Of a DNA stretch of 33,987 nucleotides, positions 6,937-13,857 are shown one piece after another. The notes under the pieces are model-generated. The model was not told the origin of the DNA and made no database searches. It saw only the letters and a list, made by a program, of their open reading frames with translations. The stretch spans positions 1 to 33,987 of the forward strand of contig JAXJVS010000164.1 of NCBI GenBank assembly GCA_036308445.1, read 5' to 3'. A program made the position numbers and the translations under genes. Numbering within the stretch: position 1 is the stretch's first letter; every line of letters begins with the position of its first letter. The stretch comes from MGBC113645 sp036308445. Its GTDB lineage: Bacteria; Bacillota_I; Bacilli_A; Erysipelotrichales; Coprobacillaceae.

Positions 6937-7229
6937 AAATGATAATTAAGTTCTTCGTCAAACTCGGCCCAATCAAAATAAACGAATTGAAATAAGTAAT
7001 GTTTATTGTTTTTAGGGTCACTGATAATAAAGTGGTCTCTTCCTACTTGTTCAATGATGCCTTTATATGCACGATCTCGCCAATCATTACTACCTGTATA
7101 AGTGAAATAAAAAGTACCTAGTTTACCTATATTTAATCTTAAAATGTTTTCTAGATAGGTTTGTTCTACAATTGGTGTAGGACTAGTTGGGTTTCCTTCT
7201 AAAACGTTATTGTTGTTGTTAGTATCCAT
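6933..7229 (-). CDS. gerQ: Spore coat protein GerQ (short form)
   Basis: A 98-residue GerQ homologue. The conserved core is TYLENILRLNIGKLGTFYFTY, then RAYKGIIEQVGRDHFIISDPK and the end FVYFDWAEFDEELNYHF. In Bacillus GerQ is a mother-cell-made coat protein needed to place CwlJ on the spore. Here it lies directly downstream of cwlJ. A GTG start at 7250 is rejected: AAGGAG (minus strand, 7240-7235) sits 5 nt before ATG 7229. The N-terminal arm is only about 25 residues (an Asn run, then Gly/Pro/Ser/Thr) and contains no lysine, unlike the longer Lys- and Gln-containing arm of the Bacillus protein. Confidence 0.9.
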   Translation of the reverse strand: MDTNNNNNVLEGNPTSPTPIVEQTYLENILRLNIGKLGTFYFTYTGSNDWRDRAYKGIIEQVGRDHFIISDPKNNKHYLFQFVYFDWAEFDEELNYHF

Positions 7230-7239
7230 ATATTCTCCT

Positions 7240-7671
7240 TTATAAATCACAATTTAATTTGTATCCAGGGGCGTAAAAGCAATGATTCTGATATCTACCT
7301 GATAATGATCCGTAGAAATTATCAGGACATGATTGACCACGTCCGGGATTTTTAAACCATAAGGCATTTGTAGCTGGCTCACTACGATAGCCATTGATAT
7401 TTTTTAATGCTAATTCTTTCTCTTTGGCATTGACAGGGGCATTAAATAAAGGTTGTCCTACTCCTGCAAATGCATTCTTTTGATAGACGACCTCATAAAT
7501 ATTTCGAGTGTCTCTAAAAACATCACAGTTGGCAACTACTCGATTAACGATAACATTACCAACTAAAAGCATACCTTGATCACCTTCTCCTAAAGCTTCT
7601 GCTTTCATGATTTTGGCAAGTAAGTTTACATCATTATCATTATATACAATTCTTGGACTCAGATGTATCAC
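7240..7671 (-). CDS. cwlJ: Spore cortex-lytic enzyme CwlJ (SleB/CwlJ family)
   Basis: Cell-wall hydrolase that degrades spore cortex during germination. The catalytic domain fills the protein: LLAKIMKAEALGEGDQGMLLVGNVIVNRV with the presumed catalytic Glu in KAEA, then INGYRSEPATNALWFKNP and the terminal NHCFYAPG. There is no signal peptide or peptidoglycan-binding domain, as in CwlJ and unlike SleB. The coordinates use GTG 7671, but that codon is buried in its own Shine-Dalgarno. GAGGTGAT is spaced 4 nt from an in-frame CTG at 7662, which also aligns with the length of Bacillus CwlJ, so initiation at CTG 7662 is more likely. Its stop overlaps the gerQ ribosome binding site, so the pair forms an operon. 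Confidence 0.92.
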   Translation of the reverse strand: MIHLSPRIVYNDNDVNLLAKIMKAEALGEGDQGMLLVGNVIVNRVVANCDVFRDTRNIYEVVYQKNAFAGVGQPLFNAPVNAKEKELALKNINGYRSEPATNALWFKNPGRGQSCPDNFYGSLSGRYQNHCFYAPGYKLNCDL

Positions 7672-7682
7672 CTCACTTAATA

Positions 7683-7690
7683 TATGTATG
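7683..7690 (-). promoter_or_regulatory. Possible sigma-E-type -10 element of cwlJ-gerQ
   Basis: On the minus strand CATACATA resembles the sigma-E -10 consensus CATACAnT (one mismatch). The -35 region about 14 nt upstream (TTTTATC) is only a partial match. cwlJ and gerQ are sigma-E genes in Bacillus, so the position is right, but the sequence evidence is weak. Confidence 0.3.
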
Positions 7691-7766
7691 AAAAATAATA
7701 AAATGATAAAATTATTTGATACTTACAAAGTTTATTAAATCTATAGATAAAATTAAAAGATTGGTA

Positions 7767-7795
7767 TGTTATTTTTTTATGAAATGTGATAGAAT
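7767..7795 (+). promoter_or_regulatory. Sigma-A promoter of glgCDA (extended -10)
   Basis: TGATAGAAT at 7787-7795 is an extended -10 (TGn plus TAGAAT). The -35 at 17 nt (TGTTAT, 7767-7772) is poor. The predicted start near 7802 gives a leader of about 40 nt with RBS AGGAGG before glgC. Confidence 0.55.
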
Positions 7796-7803
7796 AGGAA
7801 TAT

Positions 7804-7818
7804 AGGTAAGCGATTTCA
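7804..7818 (+). promoter_or_regulatory. Candidate cre (CcpA) site in the glgC leader
   Basis: AGGTAAGCGATTTCA matches 14 of 15 positions of the degenerate cre consensus WTGNAANCGNWNNCW (mismatch at the first T). It would lie at or just after the transcription start, a roadblock-type location. Such degenerate matches occur by chance, so this is tentative. Confidence 0.3.
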
Positions 7819-7843
7819 TATTTATGTTTAGGAGGAAAGAAAT

Positions 7844-8971
7844 ATGGGAAAAGAAATAGTTGCAATGATCCTAGCAGGAGGTAGAGGGACTCGTCTTGAA
7901 GCTCTTACTGCAAAAGTAGCAAAACCTGCTGTTCACTTTGGGGGGAAATATAGAATAATAGACTTCCCTTTAAGTAACTGTGCCAACTCAGGTATAGATG
8001 TTGTTGGTGTTTTAACACAATACGAATCAGTATTATTAGGGACATATGTAGGTGCTGGTTCTAAATGGGGGTTAGATGGTAATAATTCTTTAGCTGCCAT
8101 TTTACCAGCTAGAGAAAGAGGAGAAGTTGGAGCAACTTGGTACGCAGGAACTGCAGATGCTATTTATCAAAATATCAGCTTCTTAGATCAATATGATCCA
8201 GAATATGTATTAATTTTATCAGGGGACCACATTTATAAGATGGATTATGCTGATATGTTATCTGCACATAAAGAAAAAGGTGCTGATTTAACAGTAGCAG
8301 TATTAAATGTATCTTTAGAAGAAGCAAGTCGTTTTGGTATCATGAATACTAATAAAGATGGTACTATTTATGAATTTGAAGAAAAACCAGCTAAACCAAA
8401 ATCTACATTAGCTTCAATGGGTATTTATATCTTTACTTATAAAGAATTAAGAAAATACTTAATTGAAGATGCTAAAGATGAAAATAGTAAGCATGACTTT
8501 GGTATGAACATTATCCCAGCAATGTTAAGTGAAGGTAAAAAATTATATGCTTATGAATTTGCTGGATATTGGAAAGATGTTGGAACTGTTGAAAGTTTAT
8601 GGCAAGCTAATATGGATTTATTAGATGATAAAGAATTAGATCTTTATAACATCAAAAAAGATTGGAAAATTTATTCAGAAGACACTTTGAATATGCCTCA
8701 GATTATTGGAGAAGAAGCTACAGTTAAAAATTCATTAGTTACTCAAGGATGTATTGTAAATGGTGAAGTTACTGGTTCAGTTTTATTCAACAATGTACAT
8801 GTTGGTGAAGGTGCTAAAGTTGTTGATTCAGTATTAATGCCTGGTGTACTTGTTGAAGAAGGTGCTGAAGTTTACAAAGCAATCGTAGATGAAGGTGTTG
8901 TTATTAAATCTAAGGAAGTTGTTAACAAGGAAGCTAAAAAAGTTGAACTTGTTAGTGACAATGCAAGATAG
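7844..8971 (+). CDS. glgC: Glucose-1-phosphate adenylyltransferase, catalytic subunit
   Basis: Makes ADP-glucose from ATP and glucose-1-phosphate, the committed step of glycogen synthesis. The 375-residue protein has the N-terminal nucleotide-binding signature AGGRGTRLEALT (about residues 10-21) followed by KPAVHFGGKYRIIDF, the substrate region TADAIYQN, SGDHIYKMDY, FEEKPAKPKS and GYWKDVGT, and a C-terminal left-handed beta-helix with hexapeptide-like repeats (VTGSVLFNNVHVGEGAKVVDSVLMPGV). Start ATG is preceded by AGGAGG. First gene of glgC-glgD-glgA. With glgD next to it, the enzyme is probably the GlgCD hetero-oligomer known from Bacillus. Confidence 0.96.
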   Translation: MGKEIVAMILAGGRGTRLEALTAKVAKPAVHFGGKYRIIDFPLSNCANSGIDVVGVLTQYESVLLGTYVGAGSKWGLDGNNSLAAILPARERGEVGATWYAGTADAIYQNISFLDQYDPEYVLILSGDHIYKMDYADMLSAHKEKGADLTVAVLNVSLEEASRFGIMNTNKDGTIYEFEEKPAKPKSTLASMGIYIFTYKELRKYLIEDAKDENSKHDFGMNIIPAMLSEGKKLYAYEFAGYWKDVGTVESLWQANMDLLDDKELDLYNIKKDWKIYSEDTLNMPQIIGEEATVKNSLVTQGCIVNGEVTGSVLFNNVHVGEGAKVVDSVLMPGVLVEEGAEVYKAIVDEGVVIKSKEVVNKEAKKVELVSDNAR

Positions 8972-8985
8972 GGAGGATATTCAAG

Positions 8986-10092
8986 ATGGCAAAAGTAGTT
9001 GGAATTGTTAATTTACACTCAGATGTATCTTTAAAAGGTTTAACAGAAAGAAGACCAGTTGCTTCTGTAAGCTTCTTAGGTCGTTATGGAATTATTGACT
9101 TTGTTTTATCAAATTTATCAAACTCTAATGTTGATAATGTTGGTGTTTTGATTAAAGAAAAACCAAGATCATTATTTAAACATTTAGGTAATGGAAATTC
9201 ATGGAATTTTAACTCTAAGTCTGGTGGGGTTTCATTACTTTATAATGAAAAATATGCTAACAATAATATGTACAATCATGACATTAACAACTTAGTTGAA
9301 AATATCGCATTTATTGAAAAATCTAATGCAGATTATGTTGTTATTGCTCCTGCACATATTATTACTACTATGGATTATAATGATGCTATTGAAGCTCATG
9401 AAAAATCTGGTGCTGAAATTACTATGGTTTACCAAAAAATTTCTAATGCTAATGAAGCATTCGTTGGAACTGATTATTTAAAATTAAAAGGTAAACAAGT
9501 CGTTGAAATTAAAAAGAATAAAGGAAATAGAAAAGAAAGAAATATTTCTTTAGAAACTTATGTAATTAATACTAAAGTTCTATTAAAATTAATTAATTAT
9601 GCTAAAAAGATTAGTTCATTCTTTGATTTAAGAGATACTTTAGCTTATTTATGTGATGAAAGAAAAATTATGGCTTATGAATATAAAGGATATGCTAGAT
9701 GTGTTGATTCTTATGAAGCTTATTTTAAAACAAGCTTAGAATTCTTGGATATAGATGTTTCTACACAAGTATTCAAAAATAATTGGCCAATCTATACTAA
9801 CACTAGTGATACACCACCAACTAAGTATAAAAAGAATGCATGTGTTAAAAAATCATTCTTAGCTAATGGTGTTATCGTTGATGGTACTGTTGAAAACAGT
9901 ATTTTAGGACGTAATGTTGTTATTGGAAAAGGTGCAGTTATTAAAAATTGTATTATTTTCTCTGGTTCTAAAATTGCAACTAATGCAGTATTAGAAAATG
10001 TTATCATTGATAAAGATGCAAAAGTAGAAAAATTAAAAGAATTAAAAGGTACTGATGAACCATTATATGTTAGAGAAGGAGACACAGTATAA
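8986..10092 (+). CDS. glgD: GlgD, non-catalytic subunit of glucose-1-phosphate adenylyltransferase
   Basis: A 368-residue GlgC paralogue. The fold is retained (LGRYGIIDFVLSNLSNSNVDNVGVL, VVIAPAHIITTMDYNDAIEAHE, and a C-terminal beta-helix with GVIVDGTVENSILGRNVVIGKGAVIKNCII). The GlgC nucleotide loop GGRGTRL is replaced by a stretch around NLHSDVSLKGLTERRP, and the SGDH motif by APAH, so it should not be catalytic. Known GlgD proteins stimulate GlgC. It starts 14 nt after glgC behind GGGAGG, and its stop overlaps the glgA start by one base. Confidence 0.93.
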   Translation: MAKVVGIVNLHSDVSLKGLTERRPVASVSFLGRYGIIDFVLSNLSNSNVDNVGVLIKEKPRSLFKHLGNGNSWNFNSKSGGVSLLYNEKYANNNMYNHDINNLVENIAFIEKSNADYVVIAPAHIITTMDYNDAIEAHEKSGAEITMVYQKISNANEAFVGTDYLKLKGKQVVEIKKNKGNRKERNISLETYVINTKVLLKLINYAKKISSFFDLRDTLAYLCDERKIMAYEYKGYARCVDSYEAYFKTSLEFLDIDVSTQVFKNNWPIYTNTSDTPPTKYKKNACVKKSFLANGVIVDGTVENSILGRNVVIGKGAVIKNCIIFSGSKIATNAVLENVIIDKDAKVEKLKELKGTDEPLYVREGDTV

Positions 10093-11519
10093 TGAGAATT
10101 TTATTTGCAACAGGTGAAGCTAATCCTTATATTAAGTCTGGTGGTCTTGCAGACGTATTAGGATCTTTACCAAAGGCATTAGTTCAAAAAGGACATGAAT
10201 GTATTGTTGTTTTACCAAAATATCAAGATATGAAATTAGCGGATACTATTGAATATGTAACTAGCTTTGATATTTGGGTAGGGTGGAGAAAATGCTATTG
10301 TGGTATTTTCAAAGCTGAATATGATGGTGTAACTTATTACTTCATCGATAATGAACAATATTTTAGAAGACCAGGTTTATATGGTTATGATGATGATAAT
10401 GAAAGATTTGCTTATTTTGATTTTGCAGTATTAGAATTAATTTCTCATATTGATGTTAAACCTGATATCTTATCTTTACATGACTGGCAAACAGCAATGA
10501 TTGCTACTTTATATAAAGAAAGATATGCATATTATGAATATTATCAAGGAATTAAAGTGACTTTCACAATTCATAATATTGCTTATCAAGGTAAATGTGA
10601 TCCTGCATTATTGAGTGATCATTTCGGATTAGATAACTACCTATATTATAATGGTAATTGTAGAAATGATGGATGCTTCAATATGATGAAAGCAGCTATC
10701 TATTATAGTGATGCTATTACTACAGTTTCGCCAACTTATGCTGAAGAAATCTTAACTGATCAATATGGTGAAGGTTTACAAAGCATTCTTCAAATGAGAA
10801 GACATGATTTATATGGTATCTTAAATGGTATTGATTATGAAACAATCAATCCATCTACAGATCCACAAATCGTAGAACATTTTGATAGAACTACAGTTGC
10901 TGAAAAGAAGCTTAAGAATAAACTTGCTTTACAGGAAGAATGTGGTTTACCAGTTAATCCAGATGTACCATTAATTGGTATTGTTACTAGATTAACATGG
11001 CAAAAAGGTTTGGATTTAATTATTAACCGCATGGATGAATTAATGAAACGTGATGTTCAAGTTGTAATCCTAGGTGCTGGTGATGATAAATATGAAGAAC
11101 CACTAAAAGGAATCGCTGCTTACCATAACCAAAAAATGTCATTGAATTTGAAATATGACTTTGGTTTATCTTGTAGAATTTACGCAGGATGCGATATGTT
11201 CTTAATGCCATCATTATTTGAACCTTGTGGTTTATCTCAAATGATGTCATTACGTTATGGAACTATCCCTATTGTAAGAGAAACTGGTGGATTAAAAGAT
11301 AGTGTTCAACCATATAATGAATATGAAAACACAGGAACTGGTTTCAGTTTTACAAATTACAATGCTCATGAAATGATGGATATTATTGATTATGCTTTAA
11401 GAGTATATGAAGATAAAGAAGCTTGGGCTGGTTTAGTTGACCGTGCTATGAGTGCTGTTCTTGATTGGGATAAGAGTGCAGATGCTTACTTAAAAGTATT
11501 TAACTCATTATTAGATTAG
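10092..11519 (+). CDS. glgA: Glycogen synthase (ADP-glucose dependent)
   Basis: GT5-family retaining glycosyltransferase extending alpha-1,4-glucan from ADP-glucose. The 475-residue protein shows the N-terminal ADP-glucose-binding motif KSGGLADVLGSLPKAL (about residues 15-30), HDWQTAMIATL, FTIHNIAYQG, TVSPTYAEEI, YGILNGIDYETINP, the hinge IGIVTRLTWQKGLDLI, and the C-terminal catalytic segment PSLFEPCGLSQMMSLRYG with TGGLKDSV. Length is normal (about 480). ATG overlaps the glgD stop (TAATG). No branching enzyme or phosphorylase gene lies in the window, so glgB and glgP must be elsewhere if present. Confidence 0.96.
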   Translation: MRILFATGEANPYIKSGGLADVLGSLPKALVQKGHECIVVLPKYQDMKLADTIEYVTSFDIWVGWRKCYCGIFKAEYDGVTYYFIDNEQYFRRPGLYGYDDDNERFAYFDFAVLELISHIDVKPDILSLHDWQTAMIATLYKERYAYYEYYQGIKVTFTIHNIAYQGKCDPALLSDHFGLDNYLYYNGNCRNDGCFNMMKAAIYYSDAITTVSPTYAEEILTDQYGEGLQSILQMRRHDLYGILNGIDYETINPSTDPQIVEHFDRTTVAEKKLKNKLALQEECGLPVNPDVPLIGIVTRLTWQKGLDLIINRMDELMKRDVQVVILGAGDDKYEEPLKGIAAYHNQKMSLNLKYDFGLSCRIYAGCDMFLMPSLFEPCGLSQMMSLRYGTIPIVRETGGLKDSVQPYNEYENTGTGFSFTNYNAHEMMDIIDYALRVYEDKEAWAGLVDRAMSAVLDWDKSADAYLKVFNSLLD

Positions 11520-11525
11520 TATTTT

Positions 11526-11557
11526 AAAGATTGTAATAGCAATATTACAATCTTTTT
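11526..11557 (+). terminator. Intrinsic terminator after glgA
   Basis: A perfect 13-bp stem (11526-11538 with 11543-11555), GCAA tetraloop, and a T5 tract. It closes the glgCDA operon. Confidence 0.92.
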
Positions 11558-11608
11558 ACATATTTTTTACACATTTTTATGTTTAAATGTTTATAGGTGG
11601 TGAAAAGT

Positions 11609-11695
11609 ATGTTTAAGAGAATTTCTTTTGGAATCATAATAGCATTTTTAACTGCTTTTACTTTTTACATGTTTATGGATTTAGTCTGCAAATAA
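11609..11695 (+). CDS. Small membrane protein (28 aa), unknown function
   Basis: ATG at 11609 preceded by a good ribosome binding site (AGGTGGTG, about 6 nt spacing) opens a 28-codon frame ending TAA at 11693-11695. The peptide has a short basic start (MFKR), one hydrophobic membrane-spanning stretch (about residues 5-24, rich in Phe and Ile), and an end with Asp, Cys and Lys. The strong ribosome binding site and clean single-helix layout make translation plausible. It lies alone between the glgA terminator and the lipoprotein gene; TTTACA boxes lie upstream, but no convincing -10 was found. I do not recognise it. Confidence 0.5.
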   Translation: MFKRISFGIIIAFLTAFTFYMFMDLVCK

Positions 11696-11717
11696 TTTTC
11701 TTTTTGATAAGTGAAAC

Positions 11718-11746
11718 TTGCTTTATGTAAAGATGTTTAGTAAAAT
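11718..11746 (+). promoter_or_regulatory. Sigma-A promoter of the lipoprotein gene
   Basis: TTGCTT (11718-11723), 17 nt, TAAAAT (11741-11746). The predicted start near 11753 gives a very short leader of about 14 nt before ATG 11767. Confidence 0.55.
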
Positions 11747-11766
11747 GTGATTAAGGGGTGTTGCTT

Positions 11767-12282
11767 ATGTGGAAGAAAGTTTTTTTTGTTTTTCTTAGTG
11801 TATTGCTTTGTGCCTGTCACTCTAAAGAGACTAAGGTTGTATTTGAAACTGAGGGAATTGAATACACTGTAGCAGACAGTGTTTCTTTTTATTATCCAAA
11901 AGGTTTTAATATAGATACAAATAGTGAAAATATAGTAAGTGTTAACTTGCTTAGAGATGATGAAGTTTTGAAATATGAAATGATTGTTTATGATACTGAT
12001 AATGCAGTTGAGGATATGCCACAGCTTTATTTGGGGCAATTAGAAGAAGATGGTGCTATTGAGGCTGATTATTCTTCTGTTGTTTTAGAAAATGAACTTC
12101 AATGTTATGAATTTAGTGGTATATATGTTTCAGGAATGAAGTTTAAACATATTGTTTATTTTGGTAGCGGTGCAGCATATACTTATGAATATCAGGCAAC
12201 TGAAAAATTATATGATAAAAATATTTCAATAATTACTCAGTATTTACGAACATTGACTGTTCATAATGAACAAGTTTCTTGA
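11767..12282 (+). CDS. Predicted lipoprotein of unknown function
   Basis: A 171-residue secreted lipoprotein. MWKK then a hydrophobic core (VFFVFLSVLL) leads to a lipobox-like L-C-A-C, with the second Cys as the likely lipidated residue, followed by HSKETK. The mature part (about 150 residues) is acidic and looks like a small beta-rich domain (VADSVSFYYPKGF, VSVNLLRDDEVLKYEMIVY, YEFSGIYVSGMKFKHIVYFG). It could resemble small PsbP-like or DUF lipoproteins, but I do not recognise a family. The GTG at 11758 is rejected since AAGGGG (11753-11758) is spaced 8 nt from ATG 11767. Its stop codon overlaps the -35 box of the cysS promoter. Confidence 0.75.
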   Translation: MWKKVFFVFLSVLLCACHSKETKVVFETEGIEYTVADSVSFYYPKGFNIDTNSENIVSVNLLRDDEVLKYEMIVYDTDNAVEDMPQLYLGQLEEDGAIEADYSSVVLENELQCYEFSGIYVSGMKFKHIVYFGSGAAYTYEYQATEKLYDKNISIITQYLRTLTVHNEQVS

Positions 12283-12307
12283 TTAAATAAGATAGATTTG
12301 TTATAGT
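12279..12307 (+). promoter_or_regulatory. Promoter of the cysS operon
   Basis: TTGATT (12279-12284), exactly 17 nt, TATAGT (12302-12307). The predicted start near 12314 is just upstream of the T-box stem I at 12321. The -35 contains the stop codon of the lipoprotein gene. Confidence 0.65.
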
Positions 12308-12317
12308 ATATATAAAT

Positions 12318-12512
12318 TAGAGATAAGAATGAAGAGAAAGATAATTTATAGAGAGAACTGTCTGGTGGAAATGTTTAATGAAGTTTCTTGGATGCACTTA
12401 TCTGAGTCTTTTGAAAAGAAAGAACGTAAACTTGCGTTAAAAGTGGAATTAAAGCATATGATAGAGTGGAAGAACACATGGTGTCTTTATCATTTGCTTT
12501 TTTATTTAGGGA
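12318..12512 (+). promoter_or_regulatory. T-box riboswitch (Cys) controlling cysS
   Basis: A tRNA-sensing leader. Stem I base AGATAAG (12321-12327) pairs with CTTATCT (12397-12403). Immediately 5' of the 3' strand lies the specifier TGC (12393-12395, Cys) plus the usual purine A. The apical T-box motifs AGAGAG (12350-12355) and GGTGGAA (12364-12370) are present. The tRNA-acceptor bulge is TGGAAGA (12467-12473), flanked by a 9-bp helix (12458-12466 with 12485-12493, one G-U) and a short ACAC/GTGT hairpin. TGGA pairs with the UCCA end expected for tRNA-Cys (discriminator U). A T-rich tract follows (12498-12505) and then the cysS ribosome binding site. Confidence 0.85.
12451..12506 (+). terminator. 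Terminator-like hairpin of the cysS T-box leader
   Basis: The helix around the TGGA bulge can extend outward: AAAGCA (12451-12456) with TGCTTT (12495-12500), one T-T mismatch, then six T. So the hairpin that carries the tRNA-binding bulge is also followed directly by a U-tract; how it switches is discussed under findings. Confidence 0.55.
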
Positions 12513-12519
12513 GGTAAAT

Positions 12520-13857
12520 ATGAAAGTTTTTAATACACTTACAAATAAGAAAGAAGATTTTGTACCTATTAAGGAAAATGAAGTAAGTATCTATGTTTGT
12601 GGGCCTACTGTTTATAATCACGCTCATATTGGTAATACAAGACCGATGATTGTTTTTGATGTTTTAAGAAGAACTTTTGAATATTTGGGATATAAAGTAA
12701 CTTTTGTATCTAATTTTACTGATGTTGATGATAAGATCATTAAAGCAGCAAAAGAAGAAGGAATTACTGAAAGAGAACTGACAGATAAATATATTAAAGC
12801 ATATGAAGATGTAAGAAGGGGATTGAATCTTGGATTTCCAACATATGCGCCAAGAGTTACTGATACTATGGGACCTATTATTGATTTTGTAAAAGAATTA
12901 GTAGATGATGGGTATGCATATGAAGTTGATGGAGATGTATATTTTAGAGTTCCTAAAATTAAAGAATATGGAATGTTGTCAGGAATTAAAATTGAGGATT
13001 TAATTGCTGGGGCTAGTGAACGTGTAGATGAAACGGATAAGAAAGAAAGTTCTACAGATTTTGCTTTATGGAAAAAGACAAATGAAGGTATTCAATTTGA
13101 TAGTCCTTGGTCTAAAGGTAGACCTGGTTGGCATACTGAATGTGTTGTTATGATTAATGATATTTTTGAAAATGGTAGAATTGATATTCATGGTGGAGGT
13201 CAGGACTTAAAATTCCCTCATCATGAAAATGAGATTGCTCAATCAATGGCTTGTCATCATCATCCAATTGCTAATGTATGGATGCATAATCAAATGATTA
13301 ATATTGATGGTGAAAAGATGTCTAAATCATTAGGTAATGTTTTATGGGCTAAAGATTTGATTGTAAAATTAGGATGTAATGTTTATAAATGGTTGATGTT
13401 ATCAACTCATTATCGTAATCCATTAAACTTTACTGACGAAGTCTTAAAGAATGTAAGAAAAGAAGTAGATAAATTTGAAAATATTTTAAAGCAAACTTCA
13501 TTATATTTACAGGTTAATCATGTGGTAGGAGAAGAATATGTGAAAGAAACTGTTGATGAAATGGTTAATGCTTTGGAAGATGATTTGAATACATCTTTAG
13601 CTTTAACTTGTATCTTAGGACAGGTTAAAGTTTTAAATCAGTTGATGAGAACAAGAGATAAAGATAATGAAGCGATTTTAAAGGGATACAATACATTAAT
13701 AAATATGCTTGATGTGATTGGTTTTGAACATCGTGTAAAAGTATTAAGCGAAGAAGACATTGCCTTATATAATGAATGGTCATTAGAAAAAGCTAATAAG
13801 AACTTTGAAAAAGCTGATGAATTAAGAGCTAAATTAATTGAAAAAGGTATTATTTAA
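12520..13857 (+). CDS. cysS: Cysteinyl-tRNA synthetase
   Basis: Class I aminoacyl-tRNA synthetase charging tRNA-Cys. 445 residues. The zinc ligand Cys27 is in VCGPTVYNHAHIGN, which also carries the HIGH-type motif (HAHIGN, residues 34-39). GWHTECVVM and HGGGQDLKFPHHENEIAQS supply further zinc and substrate residues, and KMSKS is at 266-270. A longer frame opens at 12466, but it lies in the T-box structure; AGGGAGG is spaced correctly from ATG 12520. It is the first gene of cysS-mrnC-rlmB-sigma, the usual Firmicutes order, and is probably induced by uncharged tRNA-Cys through its T-box. Confidence 0.97.
   Translation: MKVFNTLTNKKEDFVPIKENEVSIYVCGPTVYNHAHIGNTRPMIVFDVLRRTFEYLGYKVTFVSNFTDVDDKIIKAAKEEGITERELTDKYIKAYEDVRRGLNLGFPTYAPRVTDTMGPIIDFVKELVDDGYAYEVDGDVYFRVPKIKEYGMLSGIKIEDLIAGASERVDETDKKESSTDFALWKKTNEGIQFDSPWSKGRPGWHTECVVMINDIFENGRIDIHGGGQDLKFPHHENEIAQSMACHHHPIANVWMHNQMINIDGEKMSKSLGNVLWAKDLIVKLGCNVYKWLMLSTHYRNPLNFTDEVLKNVRKEVDKFENILKQTSLYLQVNHVVGEEYVKETVDEMVNALEDDLNTSLALTCILGQVKVLNQLMRTRDKDNEAILKGYNTLINMLDVIGFEHRVKVLSEEDIALYNEWSLEKANKNFEKADELRAKLIEKGII

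Noticed and set aside
12329..12517. 62-codon open frame upstream of cysS
   Set aside because: It lies wholly inside the T-box leader, has no proper ribosome binding site, and its codons follow RNA structure rather than protein features.
12466..12519. Longer cysS start within the leader
   Set aside because: It would translate through the T-box hairpin and U-tract; AGGGAGG before ATG 12520 and the conserved MKVFNTLT start decide against it.
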